Origin: Limnobaculum xujianqingii
GTDB lineage: Bacteria > Pseudomonadota > Gammaproteobacteria > Enterobacterales > Enterobacteriaceae
Length of the DNA: 64,000 nucleotides
Assembly: GCF_013394855.1 (NCBI RefSeq)
Contig: NZ_JABMLK010000001.1
Location: forward strand, 310,001 to 374,000
Direction of reading: 5' to 3'
The notes under the pieces were generated by a model. The model was not told the DNA's origin and ran no database searches. It saw only the letters and a program-made list of their open reading frames with translations. The position numbers and the translations under genes are program-made. Below, piece by piece: positions 40,517 through 48,987 of this stretch (its first letter is position 1; every line of letters starts with the position of its first letter).

Positions 40517-42553
40517 ATGTGGATTACTGTTGCTGATCTTGTTGGCTGTAAAGGACTTCCATCAACTGAAAGAGGTTGCCGGAAGTTATTGGATAAAGTA
40601 GCCCTCAATATGCCCGATATTCGCCGTAAAAAGGCAGGCTCAAAGGCGTTTGAATATGACGTAAGCTATCTACCTAGTAACATTCAGTCACTAATAGAAC
40701 CACACTTATTAAAACACGTCATCACATCAAGAGCACCTCAACGTAATGTGGCAAAACTGGACACAAAAAAGACAAGTAATTCATCAACACTGGATTTAAT
40801 GCGTCAGTGTCCTTCGCTGCTTGAAAATAAAATAAATGAACTCACAGATAACCAGCGTCAAATTGCAGACGCAAGAATGAGTTTAGCTATTGAAGTTCTA
40901 AGAATTGAAGAGCAAGCCAGTACAAGTCGAATTCGGGCTATTCGTTTCATCATTGAACAGGCTAAAGCGGCAACGTTACCAGAAAGGTTAATGCTTGCTG
41001 TGAATAGAGCAAACGCCCGAAAAGGTTCTACAAGAGTTATTGGTGAGCGTTCTTTAAATCAATGGGTTGTTGATTATTTGCGGGGTAAGGATGCTGCTGA
41101 ACGCCTCGCATTGTTAGCTCCCGGACATCATAAAGCCAAGAAGGCTGTTGAAATATCATGGCTTCCGATGTTTCTCGCCATCTACCGTCAACCGAACGGG
41201 ATTTCAATTGCTGAAGCATATCGTCAATTTTGTGACGAATGGGCGGCAGTATATGAGGGGCAACCCGCAATGCTAAATGTGCTTCCCTCTCTTGATGCGG
41301 TACACCGTGCACTAGCTAAACTAAAATCACCCGAATGAAAGGCCGTGTCACTGGTGCTGCTCTTCGGGCAATTCAAACCTATGTTAAGCGTGACTGGTCA
41401 CAACTAACTGTTAACGATGTTTGGATCGGTGATGGTCACGGATTAAAAATGAAAGTGGCACACCCGGAGCATGGACAGCCGTTTATTCCAGAAGTTACGC
41501 TAATTATGGATGGTGTATCACGATTTGTTGTGGGCTGGAGTATCAGTTTATCAGAAAACACCATTGCGGTTGCTGATGCTTTACGGCATGGAATGTCCCG
41601 CAATGGGCTTCCATTGTTCTACTATTCAGATAATGGTGGCGGCGAGAAAAACCATCTGTTCGATGCTGATATTACAGGTATTTTGCCACGTCTTGGCGTT
41701 GGTCATGAAACAGGTATACCGGGTAATCCGCAAGGCCGAGGCATTATAGAACGTGCTCACCAAACCATTTTGTTTCGCATTGCTCGCCAGTTTGCAACCT
41801 TTCACGGCTCCAGTGCTGATCGTGATTCTGTCCGTATCACATCACGTCAAATCGTGTCCGCAGTTAATGCAAGAAACCAAGACAAAGAGTTATCGACAAC
41901 CCAACGAAACGCACTTGCAAACTTGCCCTAGCTGGAATCAGTTAATAGACGCTATTGAAAACGGTGTCGAGTGGTACAACAGCCATCATGAACACAGCGA
42001 GCTACCAAAACGCAACGGACGTCATATGACACCTGCGTCATATCGCGCAGAACTGCTGGAAAAAAACGAGTTGCACTATTTGTCTGAACTTGAACTTCGG
42101 GACATGTTCATGCCGCAAGTTGTACGCGTGGCGCAACGTGGGTGGCTTTCTGTATTCAATAACGAATATTTCGCCGAAGAGCTTATCAATGTTGATGGCG
42201 AGCGTGTTTCTGTTGCTTTCGATATTCACAGCGCAGACAGGGTCATCGTTAGAAAACTGGACGGAACGTTCGTTTGTGAAGCTGTGTTCAATGGCAATAA
42301 GCGCGCCGCATTCCCTGTCGCCTTCGTTGAAAAAGCCAGAGCAGAACGGACGAAACGCCGCCTTAATCTGGTTGAAAAGAAAGCTGAGGAAATCAAAGCA
42401 GAGTTACGCCCGGTTATTGGCATTGAAGATAAAGACTTTAGCTCCCTGCTGTCAGGTGAGTTCCAGCATATATCCGAAAATCCAGAACCGATTTTTATGT
42501 TTGAGTCAGAGCGCGAAGAGTATCGCGCAAAACAACTGAAAACCGCGAGGTAA
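40517..42553 (+). pseudogene. Mu-type DDE transposase A, two frameshifts
   Basis: The total span is 679 codons, close to Mu A (663 residues), but it is split into three frames: 40517-41338, 41335-41931 and about 41880-42553. The N-terminal part is a DNA-binding region (MWITVADLVGCKGLPS). The middle frame holds all three catalytic residues: Asp (GDGHG, 41431), Asp (YSDNGGG, 41629) and Glu (GRGIIERAH, 41749). The last frame is the beta-barrel/C-terminal part. Adding one A to AAAA at 41323-41326 and removing one C from CCC at about 41928 restores one frame (KLKITRMKGRV and ANLPSWNQL). It is probably inactive; sequence error is the main alternative. Confidence 0.88.
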
Positions 42554-42557
42554 TACC

Positions 42558-43454
42558 ATGTCTTTAATCAAAAATGAGTTAACAGAACTAATGGTGAACA
42601 AGGGCTTTAGCCAAGCCAAAGTAGCAAGGGCTATCAGTGTTAGCGGTTCAACGCTTAGCCAATATTTGAGCGGTAAATATCCGGGCAATATTACGGCGTT
42701 AGAAACCGAAATCAGCGCTTTTATTGAACGTTGCAATGAACGTGACCGGTCACACAATATTACTATTACATTTGTGATGACGCCATCCGCAAAAAAAGGA
42801 TTAGAACTGATTAAACTCGCCCATGAGTGCAAGGAAATCAACGTTCTTTATGGTGAAGCCGGACTCGGAAAAACCATGATTTTAAAGCGCTATGCGGAGG
42901 AAAATAAAAATACCGTCATTTTGATTGAGGCCGACCCCGGCTACACCGCAAAAGTATTGCTTGGTGAACTATGCCGCCAATTAAATTTATCTGTTGTTGG
43001 CAACTTGCATGACCTGATTGAAGCCTGTGTCGGTAAGCTCAACGGTTCAGATATTGTCCTTATTGTTGATGAAGCAGAACTCCTGCCATTTCGAGCGCTG
43101 GAAGTCCTGCGCCGGATTTATGACCGTTCCGGAGTCGGTGTCGTTCTTGCCGGAATGCCTCGTCTGATTTTGAACCTGAAAGGCAAACGCGGGGAATTAG
43201 TCCAGCTCTATAGCCGCGTGGGATTTGCCTTGAATCTTGGAAATAGCTTACCGCGTTCTGATGTGAAGGCTATCTCAAGCAGTGTTATTGACGAATTAGA
43301 CGAAGAAACTGAAGACGCTTTCTTCACTGCATCGAAGGGAAATGCCCGGCGCTTATCTAAGCTGCTGCGTGGTGCTGTTCGTGTTTGTCGTATTAACGAT
43401 ATGAATATCAATGCTGCGGCTGTTCAGCAATTCGCACAAATGCTGATTAATTAA
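42558..43454 (+). CDS. Transposition target-capture ATPase B
   Basis: It is a 298-residue AAA+ ATPase (Mu B 312). The N-terminal HTH (SQAKVARAISVSGSTLSQYLSG) precedes Walker A GEAGLGKT and Walker B DIVLIVDEAEL, with a C-terminal domain after residue 220. In Mu it polymerises on target DNA, stimulates the transposase and confers target immunity. It lies 4 bp after A and is complete. Confidence 0.93.
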   Translation: MSLIKNELTELMVNKGFSQAKVARAISVSGSTLSQYLSGKYPGNITALETEISAFIERCNERDRSHNITITFVMTPSAKKGLELIKLAHECKEINVLYGEAGLGKTMILKRYAEENKNTVILIEADPGYTAKVLLGELCRQLNLSVVGNLHDLIEACVGKLNGSDIVLIVDEAELLPFRALEVLRRIYDRSGVGVVLAGMPRLILNLKGKRGELVQLYSRVGFALNLGNSLPRSDVKAISSSVIDELDEETEDAFFTASKGNARRLSKLLRGAVRVCRINDMNINAAAVQQFAQMLIN

Positions 43455-43463
43455 GGGGGAATC

Positions 43464-43748
43464 ATGTCACAAGTTAATAAAAATAATGCAGTGTTCACAG
43501 GCTCATTACCGAAAGTTGAATCAGCTTTGTTAGAGCTAACAGCTCAAGGAATTAATGTTACTAACGTTAATTTATGCCAGCCATCCGCACCAACAATTCA
43601 CGTTGAATATAGCCCGTCTCTGGCTCGGTTTATTACTGAACGAATCGCGGTTTATTACGCTTTCGGGTGTAAAGAACGCGGGAAATATAAACAAGCTCAA
43701 TATCCGCTACATGGCTGTCGTGTGGTGTGGGTTGAGTATCATCATTAA
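43464..43748 (+). CDS. Early phage protein of unknown function (94 aa)
   Basis: It is a small soluble protein (MSQVNKNNAVFTGSLPKVES...) with no motif that I recognise; the C-terminus carries a YPLHGCRVVWVEYHH segment. It sits between transposition gene B and gam in the early operon, with a GGGGG ribosome site. Other Mu-like phages have unrelated small genes at this point. Confidence 0.7.
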   Translation: MSQVNKNNAVFTGSLPKVESALLELTAQGINVTNVNLCQPSAPTIHVEYSPSLARFITERIAVYYAFGCKERGKYKQAQYPLHGCRVVWVEYHH

Positions 43749-43770
43749 TCAATAAAACAGGTGAAATATT

Positions 43771-44295
43771 ATGGCTAAAACTCCTAAAAAACGTCTTAAA
43801 TCTGCGGCAGCGGTTTATGTATCTCAATCCCGAGATGATGCTATCGCTGATATTAAAAAGATTGGCGACATAACTCGCGAGCTAATTCGCACGGAAACTG
43901 AAATGAATGATGAAATTGGCACAATTACCAAGCGTTATGTACCTGTATTAGAGGGGTTCAAATCTCAGGTTGAAACCCTTCAAACTGGCGTTCAAACGTG
44001 GTGTGAAACTAATCGTGACGAATTGACCAATAAAGGAAAAACCAAATCAGCAAACTTGATAACAGGTGAAGTTCAATGGCGAAACCGCCCACCATCTATA
44101 ACCATTCGGGGTGCTGAAACGGTCATTGAAAATTTACGTCGTTTGAAGCTTGAACGATTCATTCGCACGAAGGAAGAAGCAAACAAAGAAGCCATGTTGA
44201 ACGAACCAGATATTGTTAGGGGTATTGCTGGAATTACAGTCAACACAGGTATAGAGGATTTTGTCATTGTTCCATTTGAACAGGAATCCCGATAA
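43771..44295 (+). CDS. gam: Mu Gam-like host-nuclease inhibitor
   Basis: It is a 174-residue, strongly helical protein (coiled coil about residues 25-80), with the conserved Gam core NLITGEVQWRNRPPSITIRGAETVIENLRRL and a C-terminal beta part GIAGITVNTGIEDFVIVPFE. Mu Gam, a Ku homologue, binds DNA ends and blocks exonucleases. It is complete and overlaps the next gene by 1 bp. Confidence 0.93.
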   Translation: MAKTPKKRLKSAAAVYVSQSRDDAIADIKKIGDITRELIRTETEMNDEIGTITKRYVPVLEGFKSQVETLQTGVQTWCETNRDELTNKGKTKSANLITGEVQWRNRPPSITIRGAETVIENLRRLKLERFIRTKEEANKEAMLNEPDIVRGIAGITVNTGIEDFVIVPFEQESR

Positions 44296-44495
44296 TGACT
44301 AATCGTGCTTTTCGAATTGTTTCACAACGAGCTGTCAATGCTGAGAAGTCCGGCAACTATGCGGCAGCTTATACCTACTGGCACGACGCTTCCTTGTTAG
44401 CCGTTAAGCCCGTTAACGTTTGGCATGCAGAAACCCGCCGGGACTTTTGCGCGACCTGCAACCGTTACGGATGGGGGAAGAAATATGCGAGCTAA
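44295..44495 (+). CDS. ANR-family small protein
   Basis: It is a 66-residue protein with the ANR pattern: A..AE.SGNYAAAYTYWHDASLLA followed by N.WHAETRRDFCATC. ANR proteins of enteric pathogens antagonise AraC-type activators such as Rns and AggR, but phage-borne members are uncharacterised. It overlaps gam by 1 bp and the next gene by 11 bp. Confidence 0.75.
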   Translation: MTNRAFRIVSQRAVNAEKSGNYAAAYTYWHDASLLAVKPVNVWHAETRRDFCATCNRYGWGKKYAS

Positions 44496-44691
44496 AGAGT
44501 TTAATCAAAAATATCCGATCGGTACTGGTTTTATTTATCAACCAAATAAAATTTTACGGGGTGGTCGTGCTGTCCGAACGCTCGACAAGGCCAGAGATTT
44601 AAGCAATTGCACCACCGTTGAAATTAATTGCGAACCGTATTGGGTGAATGTTGATTCATTAACGGCAATTTCTGGAATAACTAAACAGTAA
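44485..44691 (+). CDS. Early phage protein of unknown function (68 aa)
   Basis: The start ATG 44485 (MRAKEFNQKYPIGTGF) has GGGGGAAG as its ribosome site inside the ANR gene. The 68 residues are mostly beta and resemble short phage proteins with a YPIGTGFIYQ...GGRAVRT region. Function is not recognised. A GC-rich dyad (GGCGTAA...TTACGCC, about 44729-44760) lies in the 88-bp gap that follows. Confidence 0.65.
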   Translation: MRAKEFNQKYPIGTGFIYQPNKILRGGRAVRTLDKARDLSNCTTVEINCEPYWVNVDSLTAISGITKQ

Positions 44692-44779
44692 TATTTTAAT
44701 CAATATTTAAAGGCATTTTAAAAATTAATTGGCGTAAACCCGCCGGGGCTGGCTTACGCCAAAATCTAGAGGAATAGCA

Positions 44780-45502
44780 ATGAAAGACAAAGAAAAATAC
44801 TTAGCCAAAATTAAAAAGTTATTGAATTTGGCAAATCGCAGCTCAAATGCAAATGAAGCAGCAAACGCATTAAGTCAAGCGCAAAAAATGATGAATCAAC
44901 ATGGTGTTACATCAACCGATGTTGAATTGTCAGAAATCGCGGAAAGTGCCAGTAAAGGTGCGCCATCTGATGCAGCGACAATGCCTCGTTATATGAGCTT
45001 ATTGTTTGGGATGATATGTCGAGCTTTTGGTGTTGATGGCTATTGGAGTTATCGAATTTCAGGTAAGTATGGAATTCCAAAACGCATCGCTAAATTTATT
45101 GGTGTGAATGAACGACCACAAATCGCAGCTTACGCCTTTGATGTGTTATCGCGACAAATAAAACGCGCTCGTAAAGAGTTTTTAACCACACAAAATAAAC
45201 GAATTAAGACCAGCACAAAAACAGCCCGAGCCGATCAGTTCTGTGAAGGTTGGATCTCCGGTGCCTATAAAGCGGTAACGCCATTCATTATCCCTGATGA
45301 TGAAAAAAACTTAATGGCTGTTTACATGGATAAACTTACAGAAGAACACAATTTAAAGGAAGGAAAGACCCGAGGCGCAAAAGATTGTCGGGGAAGTGAT
45401 GACGCTCGCTTTTCTGGTTATTTAGCTGGTCGTGACGTTAAGTTACATGCAGCAGTTAACGGGGCAACCAATACTACTGTGTTATTGGGGGATTCATTAT
45501 GA
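44780..45502 (+). CDS. DUF2786 protein
   Basis: It is a 240-residue protein. The N-terminal DUF2786 helix pair is clear (KEKYLAKIKKLLNLANRSSNANEAANALSQAQKMMNQHGV), followed by a domain with RQIKRARKEFL and a basic segment. It is common in Mu-like and other prophages, with unknown function. It overlaps the HD gene by 4 bp. Confidence 0.85.
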   Translation: MKDKEKYLAKIKKLLNLANRSSNANEAANALSQAQKMMNQHGVTSTDVELSEIAESASKGAPSDAATMPRYMSLLFGMICRAFGVDGYWSYRISGKYGIPKRIAKFIGVNERPQIAAYAFDVLSRQIKRARKEFLTTQNKRIKTSTKTARADQFCEGWISGAYKAVTPFIIPDDEKNLMAVYMDKLTEEHNLKEGKTRGAKDCRGSDDARFSGYLAGRDVKLHAAVNGATNTTVLLGDSL

Positions 45503-46173
45503 CATGGCTTTGCACAGTATCAGGCCGTCAAGTTGATTACCTGAACCCAACCGCAGACAGTATCGATATTTCTGATATTGCACAAGCACTGGCCCATACG
45601 TGCCGCTATTCCGGACACGTTCGGTCATTCTATAGCGTTGCTCAACATTCCGTCATTGTGAGTCACATTGTACCAGAGTCGTTCGCTCTTGAAGGTTTGT
45701 TGCATGATGCCGCCGAGGCTTATTGCTGCGATATTCCCTCACCACTAAAACGCCTGTTACCTGATTACAAACGCATAGAGAATCGCTTTGATTGGGTTAT
45801 TCGTGAAAAGTTCGGATTACCTTTACTCCCAAGCCATGAAGTGAAACAAGCTGACTTAATCGCACTGGCAACAGAGAAACTCGATCTCGGAATTGACCCA
45901 CATAGAGAGTGGCCCATTTTAAACAACGTTGCTGCTATGCCCTTCAATATTGTTCCGCAATCCTCACACGTCGCAGAGGTGCTATTTATGGCTCGTTTTC
46001 GTGAGTTGTGCGGCGAACCATGCACAGGAACAGATTTACAAACCCTACAAGCGTTTGTCGCTTGCGATGGTGATGACGGCGAAGGTCAACGGCTTAACGA
46101 AAAGTTAACCAGTTTGATTAATTCCGCAGTGGAAGAAATCAAACATTATCGTTATGGGGTGAATAATGGCTAA
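45499..46173 (+). CDS. HD-domain phosphohydrolase (YfbR/5'-nucleotidase-like)
   Basis: It is a 224-residue HD-superfamily protein. The metal-binding pattern H...HD...D is visible in AQHSVIVSHIV, ALEGLLHDAAEAYCCDIPSPLKR and VKQADLIALATEKLDL. YfbR-like enzymes dephosphorylate deoxynucleoside monophosphates, so a nucleotide-pool role during replication is plausible. It is coupled to both neighbours by short overlaps (4 and 8 bp). Confidence 0.8.
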   Translation: MTWLCTVSGRQVDYLNPTADSIDISDIAQALAHTCRYSGHVRSFYSVAQHSVIVSHIVPESFALEGLLHDAAEAYCCDIPSPLKRLLPDYKRIENRFDWVIREKFGLPLLPSHEVKQADLIALATEKLDLGIDPHREWPILNNVAAMPFNIVPQSSHVAEVLFMARFRELCGEPCTGTDLQTLQAFVACDGDDGEGQRLNEKLTSLINSAVEEIKHYRYGVNNG

Positions 46174-46567
46174 CCTCATTCAATTGATCCACATTGGAAA
46201 AAATGCGTTGCAATGGTCTGATGATGTTTACCGGGATGTTTTATACAGAATTACGGGCTGCACCAGTGCAAAGCAATGTAAGCCCGAGCAGCAACAGAAA
46301 ATCCTTGATTACATGAAGGAGCAAGGCTTTACCCCAGAAAAGAAAAAAGACCACGGACGCCGCCCTAACGTTTCCGCCGGACGTCAGCGGACATTAAATA
46401 AAATCGAAGCTTTACTCACTGATGCTGAACGTTCTTGGGGGTATGCAGAAAGCATGGCGGGTCATATGTTTAAACAGCCTGTTATTGAGTGGTTGACCGA
46501 CTCACAGCTAACAAAGCTTATGCAAGCTTTGATTGTTGATGCACGTCGCCGGGAGGATAAGCGATGA
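46166..46567 (+). CDS. GemA/Gp16-like protein (DUF1018)
   Basis: It is a 133-residue protein with the GemA signature: LIQLIHIGKNALQWSDDVYRDVLYRITGCTSAKQ near the N-terminus and WGYAESMAGHMF later. Mu GemA alters host gene expression and DNA supercoiling. It overlaps the HD gene and mor by a few bases. Confidence 0.88.
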   Translation: MANLIQLIHIGKNALQWSDDVYRDVLYRITGCTSAKQCKPEQQQKILDYMKEQGFTPEKKKDHGRRPNVSAGRQRTLNKIEALLTDAERSWGYAESMAGHMFKQPVIEWLTDSQLTKLMQALIVDARRREDKR

Positions 46568-46998
46568 ATCTTGAAGAGTTAAAAGATTTCTTGCCGGGTA
46601 ATATTCAGGAAGCCGCCGAAATCATCGGATATCCGGCAACGTTGAAGCTGGTCGAGAAATTGGGTGGAATCACTTTTCCGTTTAGTAAGGGAGTAGGCGC
46701 ATTCGGTAAAACCCGAATTGCACTGTTAGTTCAGGCCATTGGGAAAGATCACGCAGATAAGTTAATGTCACATTTCGGCGGAGAAGATTTTTATATCCCT
46801 CGTTGTGCGGAGGCACTACGCGAACACCGTAACCGCCAATTTTTATCCGCATTTGATGATATGAAGAACGCGGGAGAATCAGCATCAATGAGCCTGACAA
46901 TTCTTTGCCCTCAGTTTGGTTTTTCTGATCGTTTTGCGTGGGAGTTATTAAGTAAGTACAATCGCACCGATGCCAATAAACAAGACACCTTATTTTAA
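46564..46998 (+). CDS. mor: Mor-type middle/late transcription activator
   Basis: It is a 144-residue Mor/C-family protein: an N-terminal dimerisation domain (QEAAEIIGYPATLKLVEKLGGITFPFSKG) and a C-terminal HTH (LTILCPQFGFSDRFAWELLSK). In Mu, Mor activates Pm and the related C protein activates late promoters. Only one Mor/C member is seen here, so it may serve both steps. It overlaps gemA by 4 bp. Confidence 0.92.
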   Translation: MNLEELKDFLPGNIQEAAEIIGYPATLKLVEKLGGITFPFSKGVGAFGKTRIALLVQAIGKDHADKLMSHFGGEDFYIPRCAEALREHRNRQFLSAFDDMKNAGESASMSLTILCPQFGFSDRFAWELLSKYNRTDANKQDTLF

Positions 46999-47012
46999 AC
47001 GGAGTTAGCGCC

Positions 47013-47510
47013 ATGAAGTTAAAGGTATTCGCAGCCACAACATTGTTAATCAGCCCATTGTTATTCGCTGGTCAGGTTGATAACTCCGCGATGGTTAAGA
47101 AGTATCATGCGCAGTTAGAGGATGTAAAAAGTCTTTTAAATGAAACAATAGTAACAACAGTCCTTAGTGTTCATATTGCTGATGCTTATCGACAGTTTGG
47201 CGGCGTTCTGCCAGAAGTTACCGCACACAGCAAGCACATTCAACGATTGAAAGAAGATGCCGAACATTTGTTCGGGAATGCATTAACTGAGACGCCATTT
47301 CCAAATTGTCGAGAACTGGTTTATGATGCCGACAAGATATGGGGATTGCGGTTGGATTTAGCGAAAACCAACAAAACACCGGGCAAAGAGATATCTTCCG
47401 CCGAGGATAAGTTTGTGAAAGCTCAAAGCGCATGTGTTAATGAAATTAAAACACCGCCTCCAGCAAAAAAAGACGAGTCAAAAACGGCGATTATCGATAT
47501 AACCTCTTAA
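47013..47510 (+). CDS. Predicted exported protein of unknown function
   Basis: It is a 165-residue protein with a clear signal peptide (MKLKVFAATTLLISPLLFAG; cleavage after SPLLFA or nearby), a helical mature region with two cysteines (FPNCRELVYD and QSACVNEIK) and a Lys/Pro-rich tail. It lies just after mor and ends at the first copy of a 24-bp repeat. An exported protein at this place in a Mu-like phage could be a lysogenic-conversion factor; no family was recognised. Confidence 0.65.
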   Translation: MKLKVFAATTLLISPLLFAGQVDNSAMVKKYHAQLEDVKSLLNETIVTTVLSVHIADAYRQFGGVLPEVTAHSKHIQRLKEDAEHLFGNALTETPFPNCRELVYDADKIWGLRLDLAKTNKTPGKEISSAEDKFVKAQSACVNEIKTPPPAKKDESKTAIIDITS

Positions 47511-47534
47511 CCCCCTGAACCCCATCACACCGCC
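47511..47534 (+). repeat. 24-bp direct repeat, copy 1 (upstream of lysis operon)
   Basis: CCCCCTGAACCCCATCAC, then A and CCGCC. The second copy at 55922-55945 differs at one position. The repeat begins directly after a stop codon and 79 bp before the endolysin gene. CTCTTA precedes both copies. Confidence 0.8.
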
Positions 47535-47558
47535 TAAAACCACATAAAAAGTAACACT

Positions 47559-47589
47559 AACACCATCTTTAATCAGATGGTGTTTTTTT
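47559..47589 (+). terminator. Intrinsic terminator ending at the endolysin start codon
   Basis: The perfect 8-bp stem ACACCATC/GATGGTGT (9 with a flanking A-T) has an 8-nt loop followed by seven T; the next base is the A of the endolysin ATG. It should end the early/middle transcript. The hairpin also occupies the place of the endolysin ribosome site. Confidence 0.8.
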
Positions 47590-48114
47590 ATGTCATATAT
47601 CAACCGAATTGTTATCCACTGCGCCGCGACTGCCAACGGTCGCCGCCTCGCCAATGCTCGGGAAACTGCCGCCGCTGTTATTGACCGTTGGCATAAAGAC
47701 CGGGGCTTCCGTCGTTCAACGCCGTTCGTTAATGAATTTAGTCCCGGCCTGCGTCATATCGGTTATCACTTTGTCATTGATACAAATGGAACCGTTGAAA
47801 AAGGCCGGGCAATTGGTGAAACCGGCGCTCACGCCAAAGGCTACAACACCGGCTCAATTGGTATTTGTCTTGTAGGTACGGATAAATTCACGCAAGCACA
47901 GTGGGAAGCACTGGCGCTGCTTTATGCTGATTTAGTCGAAAAGTATCCTCGCGCCGTTGTTTGTGGTCATCGTGACCTGTCCCCCGACCTGAACGGCGAT
48001 GGGAAAATCACATCAAACGAATGGACAAAAATTTGCCCCGGCTTTGATGTTGCCGGTTGGCAAGCCCTTTTATTGTCGCCTCGCTCTGAATGGGTTTGCG
48101 AGGAAAAGCCATGA
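47590..48114 (+). CDS. Phage endolysin, N-acetylmuramoyl-L-alanine amidase
   Basis: It is a 174-residue Amidase_2/T7-lysozyme-type zinc amidase. The zinc ligands are His10 (IVIHCAA), His in VCGHRDLSPD and Cys in KICPGFD; GYHFVIDTNGTVEKGR is the family core. It has no signal peptide, so it needs the holin. No Shine-Dalgarno sequence is visible because the start abuts a terminator hairpin. It overlaps the holin gene by 4 bp. Confidence 0.92.
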   Translation: MSYINRIVIHCAATANGRRLANARETAAAVIDRWHKDRGFRRSTPFVNEFSPGLRHIGYHFVIDTNGTVEKGRAIGETGAHAKGYNTGSIGICLVGTDKFTQAQWEALALLYADLVEKYPRAVVCGHRDLSPDLNGDGKITSNEWTKICPGFDVAGWQALLLSPRSEWVCEEKP

Positions 48115-48389
48115 GCAATCAGAAATACCAGTCCAAAAGTGATATGACATCAATAACTGAGCGTCTGTTACAGCTCATTACCAATCCGGGAAGCGGACGG
48201 CTTTCAACCTCCGATACGTTGTTAGTGGGTGCCTTCGTGGCATCAACTATCGTGTTGATTTATTGCACCTTTACTGACCATTTAACTGAGTGGCTTTTCG
48301 CCGGATATATGGCGGCATGGGTTGTCCAGTCTCAAGCCTCAAAGCAAGCCGCTATTAAACGTGATCGGGAGGCTGGAAACCATGAGTAG
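48111..48389 (+). CDS. Putative class II holin
   Basis: It is a 92-residue protein with two predicted TM helices (TLLVGAFVASTIVLIYC and LTEWLFAGYMAAWVVQ) and a charged C-terminus (AIKRDREAGNHE). Its place between the amidase and the Rz/Rz1 pair indicates a holin. ATG 48111 follows AGGAAAAGCC; an earlier in-frame ATG at 48090 is less likely. Confidence 0.75.
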   Translation: MSNQKYQSKSDMTSITERLLQLITNPGSGRLSTSDTLLVGAFVASTIVLIYCTFTDHLTEWLFAGYMAAWVVQSQASKQAAIKRDREAGNHE

Positions 48390-48987
48390 CTTTCTTTCAT
48401 TTGTGATGAATCACAAAGCTGTCTTTATCAAACTCACTATCAGTACCTTGCTCTTTGGTGTTGGCTGGGTTGCCGGGGCGAAGGTATCTGCCATAGCTCA
48501 TAACATGACGCTTAATGACTTACAGGCCAAACACGCAAAAGCTGAATTGCAATGGGAGTCTGAGCGGAAAGCCGCCGCAGAACGCCAAAATCGGGCGTTA
48601 GATGCTGCCGTTCAAAAGCAACAGAACGCCACCACAGAAAGTCAGCGAATAACAGCACAACTGCTGGAGACACAACAGCAGTTATCAAAAACTGAACGTG
48701 AACTTAAAAAAAGGATTAATGATGCGACTAAAAGTGATGGGCGCAATTTTAATGGTATTGGCCCTTACAGCTTGCAACTCTACCGCGCCGCGCTCGGATA
48801 TCCCATTGATAGTCGATGTTTGTCCGCCAATACCAGCGGCGCTACTGATTCTGCCAGTGAAACCACCTGCCCCGGAGCCGGGTTATCACCAGAAGATATC
48901 CTCGATCATATCACCGACTACGGCACCTACTGCCGCACAATCGAAAAGCAATTAATCAGCATTGAAAGTTGGGAGCGCAATAAATGA
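48382..48987 (+). CDS. i-spanin (Rz-like)
   Basis: It is a 201-residue protein with an N-terminal TM anchor (residues 13-33, AVFIKLTISTLLFGVGWVAGA) and a long periplasmic coiled coil (residues 45-115, rich in Gln/Glu/Lys), the architecture of inner-membrane spanins that disrupt the outer membrane at lysis. A lipoprotein frame nested inside its 3' half supplies the o-spanin. It overlaps the holin and the next gene by a few bases. Confidence 0.8.
   Translation: MSSFLSFVMNHKAVFIKLTISTLLFGVGWVAGAKVSAIAHNMTLNDLQAKHAKAELQWESERKAAAERQNRALDAAVQKQQNATTESQRITAQLLETQQQLSKTERELKKRINDATKSDGRNFNGIGPYSLQLYRAALGYPIDSRCLSANTSGATDSASETTCPGAGLSPEDILDHITDYGTYCRTIEKQLISIESWERNK
48722..48955 (+). CDS. Nested o-spanin lipoprotein (Rz1-like)
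   Basis: It lies wholly inside the Rz gene in another frame. MRLKVMGAILMVLALTAC gives a lipoprotein signal with lipobox LTAC, and the mature part is Pro-rich (CPPIPAALLILPVKPPAPEPGY), the Rz1 hallmark. The start may be the ATG at 48719 or 48722. It is expected to be an outer-membrane lipoprotein that pairs with Rz across the periplasm. Confidence 0.78.
   Translation: MRLKVMGAILMVLALTACNSTAPRSDIPLIVDVCPPIPAALLILPVKPPAPEPGYHQKISSIISPTTAPTAAQSKSN

Noticed and set aside
42090..42539. Plus-strand frame of 149 codons inside the transposase 3' part
   Set aside because: It overlaps the C-terminal transposase frame; its translation looks like out-of-frame sequence with no motif.
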